From Evernia prunastri (taxonomy: Eukaryota; Ascomycota; Lecanoromycetes; Lecanorales; Parmeliaceae), in contig NKYR01000103.1 in the NCBI GenBank assembly GCA_003184365.1, forward strand, positions 1 to 64,000: a stretch of 64,000 bases of DNA. The letters run 5' to 3'. The position numbers and the translations under genes were made by a program. Below the pieces are notes generated by a model. The model had not been told where the DNA came from, searched no databases, and was given only the letters and a program-made list of their open reading frames with translations. This document shows, one piece after another, positions 22,491 through 30,900 of the stretch; position 1 is the first letter of the stretch, and each line of letters starts with the position of its first letter.

Positions 22491-23889
22491 CTAGACCGTC
22501 GAAAATGGCTAAAGAGCCTTCCACTTGTGCTCAAGAGATTGTGGAAAGCAGCTAATCATGCCCCAGCCAGCCAGCATGGCCCCACGACAACAGCAGCAGC
22601 AAGTCCTCATCCTCCGCCTCCTCCTCCTCCTCTCCAATCCTCGCTGTTTTCATTTGCTTCTCCGCCTACACACCAATCAGGATAAGGCTCGCGGTCGCCT
22701 TAAGCACACCCTCCGACGCGTCCTCGATTGTACGCTCTCGCGCATTCTACATACACCCCCCGCTCGAAGCTCGCGTCTTGCGGCTGTGCTGGATCAGGGT
22801 CATATGGTTGCGCAAGAGCTATTTGAGTGGGACAAACCACAAGATCCGAAAGAGTCTTGCAGAGATAAGGGTTCAGAGGTTCGGCAACGCATCGCTGATG
22901 TCCATACGTGCTGGACAAGCGCCTTAAATCCATGGAAGGCTCGGGTTCTGATGGTTTGCCTATGGGCTTGGGCGGGGATAGGAAGATACTCAAGTCTCAG
23001 TGGGGGTCGACTAGGATTTCACTGACCCTTGGGCAAGAGCATGCGTAGTATGATTTCCAAATTCTATTTATATATCCTATTGTTTACGGAACCCTATGCA
23101 ACTCCCGTCAAGCCGTACACCCGCTTCAAACATATATTCTCTTGTAGCACCATATTTCAGATGGTCCCTCCAAATCGGCTCCTCCTCACTGCATAAGACC
23201 ATCCCGTCCAGACCAAGCTCCCGATATGTGGCATCGCCCGAATCTTCTTCAACGTCTCCTATACGGAGTCCTTGAAATCAGTTGTCGTTGTATTTGTATA
23301 CCCCAGCAGTCCCAAAAGGCCCAAAACAGCTCTTTCTGCACAGTCTATGGCTCCGTTTTGAGATGACTGAGAAGAGTCTCTGACGGCAGAATGGCTTGTG
23401 CACAGGTCGAAGACACCTTTGTGGCGGAATTGGGGGCGAGTGGCATACGAGGAGGCTTGTGTGTATACCACGGAGAATATCTAGTCAAGAGTATCCGCGG
23501 TTAGCGGCGGCGTCAGATCTTCAATGAAGAAGTACTCAGAGGGCGGATGTAAGCCCCTTCCGCACTATCGGTCACTCCAGACGGATCACCAAGGAGTAGT
23601 TCAGCGAGTTGGCAGAAATTTTCGTTGCGGCAAAACAAGCAGCGGAATTGAGGTAGGTTGAAAGAATAGCTGAGGTGGATGCTTGAAGTATATAAAGTAC
23701 GGTTCTCTCTGTGCATTACAGTGCTTTGAAAAACCCTTAGCGGAGACTCCAACTACATACCTCGGCCCGCAAAATTTTGATACGCACCGTATCAAATGCA
23801 AGCAGAAAACCGAATCTTCCCATATAGACATAGAATATTCAAATTTAAAGCCGTGTATAGTCCACTTGCCCACTAGCGTGATATAGCTT
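22491..23889. other. unassigned region with overlapping open frames
   Basis: Between the satellite and the AT-rich tract, several frames stay open on both strands: 22525-23025 (+), 22700-22993 (-), and a short plus frame near 22931 reading MEGSGSDGLPMGLGGDRK. A Gln/Ser-rich stretch (CAGCAGCAG, TCCTCCTCC) at about 22585-22640 inflates them. I could not assemble a convincing spliced gene, though a small gene is possible. The minus frames at 23259-23873 carry no motif. Confidence 0.35.
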
Positions 23890-24091
23890 TTTTATAAATC
23901 TTTCAAGTTCTCCACGTCGTCGTCGTTATATTCTTATCTATATTAGTTCTTATTCGCGCGCTTATTTAAAACGAATTCGAGATAAATTACAGCAATAATA
24001 TTATTCTAGTTAACTCGTATAATATTAATCTACGCACTCTGCAGAGAATAAGATCTCAATAAAAATAATATAATATCATCTTTATATTAAA

Positions 24092-24231
24092 TGTTATGGA
24101 TCTGGCATGTGTTCTCCAGCCCAAGCCTCGAAGTGGAATAACGTTGCTCCGGAGAAGGATATCTAGCACTTAGTAGCCTTTATATTCAATCAAGCAGTCA
24201 ACTCCCACCAAAAGTCCATCGTTCCTTAACA
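24092..24231. mobile_element. solo LTR, 140 bp, with TTAAA target duplication
   Basis: The segment starts TGTTA and ends TAACA, a perfect 5-bp terminal inverted repeat with TG...CA ends. It is flanked on both sides by TTAAA (24087-24091 and 24232-24236). Its composition is ordinary while both flanks are AT-rich. This is the footprint left when two LTRs of one element recombine. Confidence 0.8.
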
Positions 24232-24343
24232 TTAAATAATAATCTCGACGATCGCTTAAAGATTATTAGTTAAGAGATCGAGAAATAGCTGCTTACGTAT
24301 CTCGAAGAACGCTCTATATCATATCTAAACGAACTGATTTATA

Positions 24344-24568
24344 TGTTACGGACGTACCCTAGCTGTCAGGTACAAAGGGAGTGTTTATGGCTATGTGTCA
24401 GGCACATAGAGTATTTATTGGTCATTGACACATTCTCATTATCACATAGGCTAGCGGGGATTCTTCCTAGTATTTAAGCGCTCTTCTCCTGTGTACATAT
24501 TCGCTCTTTATCTAGTTGTCTTATTCAATTTACCCCCATTAGACTTGACTCTGGGCACGGTTCTGACA
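24344..24568. mobile_element. solo LTR, 225 bp, with TTATA target duplication
   Basis: It begins TGTTACGG and ends TTCTGACA, with TG...CA termini, and is flanked by TTATA on both sides (24339-24343 and 24569-24573). The final 91 bases (24478-24568) recur at 30022-30112, so the family has at least one other partial copy in this window. It belongs to a different LTR family from the gypsy LTRs at 25377 and 29286. Confidence 0.82.
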
Positions 24569-25376
24569 TTATATACTCTTTGATAATTTTAATCTAATCG
24601 TTGACGAGAATATCGTCTAAAGAACTTTATATCGATTTAATTAATTTCATAAAAAGATAAAAAGAATTGCTCGTTAACGCAATACATTTTTACGAAAGAG
24701 TTAATTTATTACAATAACTAATTAACGATTCGATAAATTAATCTTCTTAAACGAGTTAATTACTTATAAGCGCATTGATAAGTATTTAATTATCTTTGTA
24801 AGTTATATACTAACGTCTTCAGATGATAGAAGATATAACTAAGCGTCGCTAAATATAATATCGTATATTAGTGAGATTTTCAAACGATTAAAGAGATAAA
24901 GTATACTATCAACGTTTATTATATAAAACTATCTATCATAAATTATTCTTCAAGAATTCGTCACTTAGTCGATCTTCGTCGACTTCGTACGCGACTATAT
25001 TCTTTTTCACTGCGATAGCTTTAAACGAGACGAGTCTCTATCGATTATTATATATAATAACGCATCTATTCATCAAAGTGCTAAACTTATTCGCATATAT
25101 CACGATGCAAAAAGTATACTAAAGTATTTATCTTCGTATTTATCTGATTTAAATCTCATTAAAATCTCGTTTTCGATACTTAAAACGTGAATTAAAAGAT
25201 ATTAAGATACAATTATACTATACTTTGAGAAAGAAAGATACGATAGCTTTTTGAATCTAGCTCTCGAAGCTTAGAAAGAAAGATATAACGCGATTAATCT
25301 CTTTCGAAAGAGTGAAATCTACTGTAGAAGTTAAAAAGAAATAAATATAATAAAGAACTTGAAAGAATAATGTAGC

Positions 25377-25642
25377 TGTCAGGGAACGAGGCTGGAACTA
25401 GGGCTACCACTTGATATACTTGGTCTGATAGGGTCAGGTCTATTTACAAGACGAAAGACAAGGAAGGAAAGTGGAAAGTGGGCGCTCAGCGCCCCTATAT
25501 AGGATCAGACGAAAGCCAACACGGCTATCGCATAACCGTCGCATATACAACAGTGGGAATGGGGTTCTAGCAACCCTTGGCTGAGTAGGCTAGATCTAGA
25601 CTAGATCTGGGCTGGAAGTTGGGCTGACTTCACACCGTGACA
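25377..25642 (-). mobile_element. LTR (family A, 266 bp) at the left end of the gypsy remnant
   Basis: TGTCAGGG at the start and CCGTGACA at the end form a 5-bp TGTCA/TGACA terminal inverted repeat. It would be the 3' LTR of the minus-strand element. Similar but incomplete copies lie at 29778-30020 and 30113-30272. The five bases before it (GTAGC, 25372-25376) equal the five after it (25643-25647), which raises a solo-LTR reading; however, the following bases also look like a polypurine tract. Confidence 0.8.
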
Positions 25643-25660
25643 GTAGCTCCCCCTTCGAAG
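25643..25660 (-). other. probable polypurine tract of the gypsy element
   Basis: On the minus strand this reads as a purine-rich run with AAGGGGGAG directly next to the LTR. That is the position and composition expected for the primer of plus-strand DNA synthesis in LTR retrotransposons. Confidence 0.55.
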
Positions 25661-25957
25661 GCTGAGCTCCTGTGAAGCTGCTAGGGGGAAATAGCGAAGC
25701 GAGGGACTAGGCGAGACAAGAGCGAGGTGACTTGGTAAGGTGAGGCGTCTGGGCGAAGTCTAGGTGAGGGAACTGAGGCGTAGGCTAGGCTTGGACGAGG
25801 GACTGGGTTTCGGGCGAAGCATAGGCGAGGCATAGGTAAAAGACTTAGGCGGGGGACTTGGGTTGGATCAAGGGTCGCGGCATTGACATCCGGGAATGGA
25901 ACATGGAGTGGTGTGTGGGCCGGGGGCATCGGGGCGAGAAGAGTGATATTCGTCGAT

Positions 25958-25958
25958 N
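25958..25958. other. ambiguous base / assembly joint in integrase
   Basis: A single N. Upstream on the minus strand the integrase is well conserved (GAEFAGND); beyond it the reading frame turns into unrelated low-complexity sequence, so two unlike pieces may be joined here. Confidence 0.8.
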
Positions 25959-26615
25959 TATCATTTCCAGCAAACTCAGCTCCAGGGAGCCACTTGGCCC
26001 AATCATCCTGCATGTAATTGACGAAGGCTCGAAGGTAGTGTTCCATGGTGGCGTTAGCTCTCTCCGTTTGACCATCAGTCTGAGGGTGGTATCCCGTGGA
26101 TAATTTGGCATCGATCTTCAGGTTTTTGCATAGATGCTCCCATACATCAGAGGTGAATTGAGTGCCTCGATCAGACACAAAGACTTCGGGTGTTCCGTGG
26201 AGTTTCCAGACATTGGCACAGAATGCATTGGACGCTTCCTCTACTTCCATAGTAGCGGTGGGGACGAGATGTCTCATTTTGGTAAGGCGGTCGACGAAGA
26301 CTAGGACATAACGATAGGTTATTCCCATGAAGGTGCTGGGGGGTAAGGGACCGACATAGTCCATAGATACATCGCGCCATCGGCGCTCGGGGATTGGCAA
26401 GGGGCGAAGCCATCCTTGTAGCTTCTGTCTAGAGGGCTTAGCTCGAGTGCAGACATGACAGTTCCGGACGAAACGCTGGATATACTGGTACAAGTTAGGC
26501 CACCAGTAAGCGCGGCTTACCAACTCGTAGCAGTTTGTTCTACCAGGGTGTCCTCCGGGGACGCTGTCGTGGGCTAACTGGATGATTCGGAGGCGAAGGC
26601 GGTCGGAGTTAGGTA

Positions 26616-27240
26616 CGTACTTTCTTCCTCGAAAGTATAGGGCTTGATTTCGTTCCTCGCATTCTGCTAGAGGAATTCGATTATGGTGACGTGCTCCGAT
26701 GCGGAGCATCTCTAGGACTTCGGGTGCGAACTTATCGCTGGCTTGGGCTTGATCCCACAATGTCTGTGTGGGGGTGTCTAGGGGATCCTCATCAGGATCA
26801 GGCGGGGCTAGGTCTAGCTGTGGCTCAGCTTCTTCGGGTTCGGATTCTAAATTCATAGGGGCGAGGGTGATGGGTTCTTGAGGCGAGACAGGGCTTAGGT
26901 GGAGCTGGATTGGGTCTAGGCGGATAACTCGGCATTGAAGATCTATAATCTTCGGGTCTAGGACATGGGTCTTTAGCACTGTTTGATGCTGGTGTTGATG
27001 GCGAGGGTCTGATTTATCCCCTTCCTTTGGGAGATCTCCTGATCGACGAGTTAATGCATCGGGCTTACCACCCTCTTTGCCAGGGCGGTATGTGATCTGA
27101 TAGTTGAATCTGGACAAGAACTCGCTCCAGCGAGCTTGACGGCGGCTAAGTTGCTTGGTTGACATAAAGTACTCGAGATTTTTATGATCCGTGATCACAT
27201 CGACAGGGTAAGTTGAGCCCTCCAGCTCTGGTCGCCATTC
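26616..27240. repeat. 625-bp direct duplication, copy 1 (left of N at 27241)
   Basis: This stretch of the pol linker and RNase H end is repeated almost base for base at 27242-27866. Only a handful of differences were noticed, for example AGGGGAT/AAGGGAT, GGTGATGG/GGGGATGG and GATAGTTG/GATAATTG, mostly transitions. Confidence 0.9.
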
Positions 27241-27241
27241 N
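27241..27241. other. ambiguous base / assembly joint between duplicated pol pieces
   Basis: A single N between the two 625-bp direct copies, best explained as a scaffold joint with unmerged overlap. Confidence 0.85.
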
Positions 27242-27866
27242 GTACTTTCTTCCTCGAAAGTATAGGGCTTGATTTCGTTCCTCGCATTCTGCTAGAGGAA
27301 TTCGATTATGGTGACGTGCTCCGATGCGGAGCATCTCTAGGACTTCGGGTGCGAACTTATCGCTGGCTTGGGCTTGATCCCACAATGTCTGTGTGGGGGT
27401 GTCTAAGGGATCCTCATCAGGATCAGGCGGGGCTAGGTCTAGCTGTGGCTCAGCTTCTTCGGGTTCGGATTCTAAATTCATAGGGGCGAGGGGGATGGGT
27501 TCTTGAGGCGAGACAGGGCTTAGGTGGAGCTGGATTGGGTCTAGGCGGATAACTCGGCATTGAAGATCTATAATCTTCGGGTCTAGGACATGGGTCTTTA
27601 GCACTGTTTGATGCTGGTGTTGATGGCGAGGGTCTGATTTATCCCCTTCCTTTGGGAGATCTCCTGATCGACGAGTTAATGCATCGGGCTTACCACCCTC
27701 TTTGCCAGGGCGGTATGTGATCTGATAATTGAATCTGGACAAGAACTCGCTCCAGCGAGCTTGACGGCGGCTGAGTTGCTTGGTTGACATAAAGTACTCG
27801 AGATTTTTATGATCCGTGATTACATCGACAGGGTAAGTTGAGCCCTCCAGCTCTGGTCGCCATTCT
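27242..27866. repeat. 625-bp direct duplication, copy 2 (right of N at 27241)
   Basis: It starts immediately after the single N and matches 26616-27240 end to end. Such an abrupt repeat on both sides of an N points to two overlapping contig ends placed next to each other, derived from slightly different element copies, rather than a real tandem duplication. Confidence 0.9.
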
Positions 27867-29080
27867 TCGAAGGCGCGGACTATGGCCATAAGTTCTTTAT
27901 CATAGATCTCATAGTTGCACTCGGCTGGATTGTGTTTCTTAGAAAAGTATGCGACAGGGTGTAGCACTCCTTGCTCGTCGTACTGGGATAAGATGCCTCC
28001 TGATACATAATCAGAAGCATCGGTTTCTACGACGATCTTGCGATCAGGATTGTAGTGACGGAGGATAATATCAGAGGTGAAGGCTTTCTTCAACGTCTCG
28101 AAGGCGGACTGACATTCAGAGCTCCACACGAAAGGCGTATCTTTTCGGGTGAGCTGAGTCAAGGGGTTTGCTATCTTACTGTAGCCATAGATGAACCTGC
28201 GATAGAAGTTCGCAAAGCCTAGGAAACTCTGAACATCCTTAACATTGACTAGGGACGGCCATTGAACGATGGTCTCGACTTTGGCGGGATGTGGTGATGA
28301 TAAGGCCGAGGTATGGAACTTGGGTGACATGAAACTCAGACTTGGTGATATCGGCTTGAAGACCGGCTTCCCTTAGCTTCTGAAGGATCCGCTTGACGTG
28401 AATCTCATGTTCTTCCTCGATCTCGCTATAGATCAGGATATCGTCTAGATACGCAGTACAGAAATCGTCAAGGTACTCGCGTAGGGTGTCATTGATATAG
28501 TGCTGAAACGAGGCAGGTCCGTTGCAGAGACCGAACGGTAGGACTAGGTACTCGAAGAGACCGAAGCGGGTACGGAAGGCGGTGAGTTCTTCGTCTCCTT
28601 CTCGGATGCGAAGGCGGTTGAATGCGGAGATGATATCAAGCTTGGTGAAGACTTTGGCTCGGCTAAGGCTGTTTAGGGTTTCCGTGATTAAGGGCAAGGG
28701 ATAGCGGTTCTTAACCGTGACGGCGTTGAGACCTCTATAGTCGACGCAGAAGCGGAGGCCTCCTCCGGGCTTCTTGACGAACAAGACAGGAGACGCGGCG
28801 GGGGATCGGCTGGCTCTGATAAAGCCCTTGGCAAGGTTTTCATCCAGGTATCGACGGAGTTCTTGCATCTCGTTACGGCTCATCCCGTATAGTGCGGAAG
28901 ACGGAGGCTGGGCATCTCCTTTGAGGTGGATGGCATGGTCATAGGCTCGGTGTTCGGGTAGGGTGTCGGCCTCTTTCTTAGAGAACACATCCAGAAACTC
29001 ATGATACTGCTTGGGAAGCTTAACGGCTGGGTCAACGTTCTTACGTTCTCGGTAGAGTTTCAACTCTTCTTCGGTAGTGG

Positions 29081-29081
29081 N
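29081..29081. other. ambiguous base / assembly joint upstream of RT
   Basis: A single N. On the minus strand it separates the short 5' leader region from the reverse transcriptase. The sequence that should encode Gag and protease is absent at this joint. Confidence 0.8.
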
Positions 29082-29152
29082 AGGCGAGGCACGGAAGGTG
29101 AGACACGAAATGCTCAATAAAGAGATCGAATCGTTGGCGGGACTGGGTTTTC

Positions 29153-29227
29153 AAGACCTGAAGGATTCCAGCATCAAGACCTGGAGAAAGGATACCAGCG
29201 TCGAGACCTGAAAGGATTCCAGCATCT
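29153..29227. repeat. three imperfect ~25-bp tandem repeats in the element leader
   Basis: The unit AAGACCTGAAGGATTCCAGC recurs three times with small changes (GATACCAGC and GATTCCAGC variants) in the short stretch next to the right-hand LTR. Role unknown; a leader or gag-start repeat is possible. Confidence 0.65.
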
Positions 29228-29285
29228 TGCGAGGTTTGGTTTTCTACGCGTAGAAGCGTTAAACCGGTTGTTCGATCTTTCGTAA

Positions 29286-29470
29286 TGTCAGGGAACGAGG
29301 CTTGGTAGAAGGATTCTCATTCTCTATGGCTAGGACTAGGTAGAATTCCAAGACGAAAGATGAGGAAACAAGAAAGAACGGGGGATGCGAGCAGCCCTTA
29401 AGGGGCTGTCGCCTAGATCGTCGGCTATCGCATAGATTAACCTGACTAGACTGAGATCCACACCATGACA
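29286..29470 (-). mobile_element. LTR (family B, 185 bp), right end of the gypsy remnant
   Basis: It starts TGTCAGGGAACGAGGC and ends CACACCATGACA, with the same termini as family A and shared blocks (CAAGACGAAAGA, CGGCTATCGCATA), but is about 80 bp shorter and strongly different elsewhere. Intact elements insert with identical LTRs, so this and the LTR at 25377 are unlikely to belong to one insertion. The flanking bases (CGTAA and GCACC) show no target duplication. Confidence 0.8.
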
Positions 29471-29777
29471 GCACCCTATTCCATGACAATGCTCATTTTC
29501 TCGCCTTTTGACTCACCTCTCCGCTCGACTACATTCGTAATGCGAAGAAAATAAAGACTACAGGTCAAAGATAGATACATGAAGTATATGGACGATGCAT
29601 TCTTGATATAGCTGTCCAGAGATCATCTTTCTCTCATTGCTACTAGAAATACACCTGACATGATCAGATCTACGCCCGCTGCAGCAAAGAAAGCGATTAC
29701 AATCATGAAAAGCATTGCGGAGAAGGACTGTTTTATAGCATACGAATAGCCTCATCTTTTTCGATTTTTGCCAGTGT
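29471..29777. other. spacer between LTR pieces, no feature recognised
   Basis: Ordinary composition and short frames only. It may be host DNA or a remnant of another element. Confidence 0.4.
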
Positions 29778-30020
29778 TGTCAGGGAACGAGGCTGGAACT
29801 AGGGCTACCACTTGGTATACTTGGTCTGGTAGGGTCAGGTCTATTTACAAGACGAAAGACAAGGAAGGAAAGTGGAAAGTGGGCGCTCAGCGCCCCTATA
29901 TAGGATCAGACGAAAGCCAACACGGCTATCGCATAACCGTCGCATATACAACAGTGGAAATGGGATTCCAGCAACCCTTGGCTGACTAGGCTAGATCTAG
30001 ACTAGATCTGGGCTGGAAGC
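29778..30020. mobile_element. LTR family A, truncated at an N
   Basis: It starts TGTCAGGGAACGAGGCTGG and follows the LTR at 25377 closely (one visible change is GATATAC/GGTATAC) up to GGGCTGGAAGC, then stops at the N at 30021. The 3' end and any target duplication are lost. Confidence 0.85.
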
Positions 30021-30021
30021 N
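30021..30021. other. ambiguous base / assembly joint between LTR fragments
   Basis: A single N where a family A LTR breaks off and the end of the unrelated 225-bp LTR family begins in mid-sequence. Confidence 0.85.
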
Positions 30022-30112
30022 GCGCTCTTCTCCTGTGTACATATTCGCTCTTTATCTAGTTGTCTTATTCAATTTACCCCCATTAGACTTGACTCTGGGC
30101 ACGGTTCTGACA
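30022..30112. mobile_element. 3' fragment of the 225-bp LTR family
   Basis: These 91 bases match the last 91 bases of the solo LTR at 24344-24568, including the terminal TTCTGACA. Confidence 0.88.
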
Positions 30113-30272
30113 AAGGAAGGAAAGTGGAAAGTGGGCGCTCAGCGCCTTTATATAGGATCAGACGAAAGCCAACACGGCTATCGCATAACCGTCGCATATA
30201 CAACAGTGGAAATGGGATTCCAGCAACCCTTGGCTGACTAGGCTAGATCTAGACTAGATCTGGGCTGGAAGC
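30113..30272. mobile_element. internal fragment of LTR family A
   Basis: It begins AAGGAAGGAAAGTGG, in the middle of family A, directly after the end of the other LTR, and follows family A to GGGCTGGAAGC before passing into unrelated DNA. The junction shares a few bases (GACA/AAGG) between the two families. Confidence 0.85.
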
Positions 30273-30900
30273 TCAACACTCGCTTACGCTAGTATTCTTT
30301 CGGCCTAGTATCATTGATATATGAAGGCCTTTCCTGTACATAGAATCCTTCTTCTTTAGACATTACAGACATCACATAGGAATACAATAACTAGTGATTG
30401 GTCTCATAGCAGTAACTGCAGTACCTGAATATTTACCAACAAAACCCACTCCTTTGGAAGTAAGCATCATGCAAGTCGTTGGTAAAGATGAGCTTTCTCA
30501 AGACAATGAAGGTGAGCCTGATAGATACAAAGGGTCAGCAAAGACTTTGAAAAGCGGATTTTGCGTATCACAGCGCTGTTATTATTCAAGCTGACAGTGA
30601 CCGTGCATAACGCTTTCAATTATCGGGTAAGTTTAGTACATACTAACTGCTAAGCTGCAGCTTTAAAGTCCACTGAACGCACATCAAGACCCACCAACCT
30701 TATTGCTGCGCCAAATGTAGCCCCTGCGACGATATTAGCGTCGACGCTTGACGGAAGGTTTACACTCATCTAAACCCTAAGCTAAATTAAGAAGCCAGCA
30801 TATCTATTACCTATCCTCAAAGACATTGAGGTACAAGTCTTTGCGGACCCTATTTTCGAATAGAAAAGGATTATGATATTGACATAGTCGGCGAAGAGGT
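30273..30900. other. spacer, no gene recognised
   Basis: Short frames only, for example 30394-30594 (+), without motifs. This is the transition between the retroelement block and the duplicated region. Confidence 0.4.

Larger units (their letters stand above)
23890..25376. repeat. AT-rich tract, probable RIP-degraded repeat relic
   Basis: Base composition drops sharply to AT-rich, dense in TA, AATA and TTAA and with stops in every frame, unlike all flanking DNA. In Pezizomycotina this is the usual look of old transposons mutated C-to-T by repeat-induced point mutation. The identity of the original element cannot be read. Two short segments of normal composition interrupt it (24092-24231 and 24344-24568) and are annotated as solo LTRs. 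Confidence 0.75.
25681..29080 (-). pseudogene. Ty3/gypsy pol remnant: reverse transcriptase, RNase H, integrase
   Basis: Minus strand, broken into three frames. Reverse transcriptase (about 29080-28290) has PVLFVKKPGGGLRFCVDYR, LPFGL and YLDDILIYS. The frame is lost near 28290-28300, where a few codons seem deleted after YLGLIIT. The next frame (to 27242) holds NFYRRFI, the RNase H motifs ETDASDYVSGG, YDKELMAI and ITDHKNLEYF, and a linker. The third (27198-25681) repeats part of that linker, then shows the integrase HHCC finger (LAHD...GHPGR...CHVC) and core residues in MDYVGPLP, VSDRGTQF and QTDGQTERAN. After the N at 25958 the protein becomes low-complexity and no chromodomain is seen. Gag and protease are missing. 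RT-RNaseH-IN order places it in Ty3/gypsy. It cannot be autonomous. Confidence 0.93.

Noticed and set aside
22059..22685. 208-codon frame through the heptanucleotide satellite
   Set aside because: The repeat keeps every frame open, so length is not evidence of coding, and the ends have no motif.
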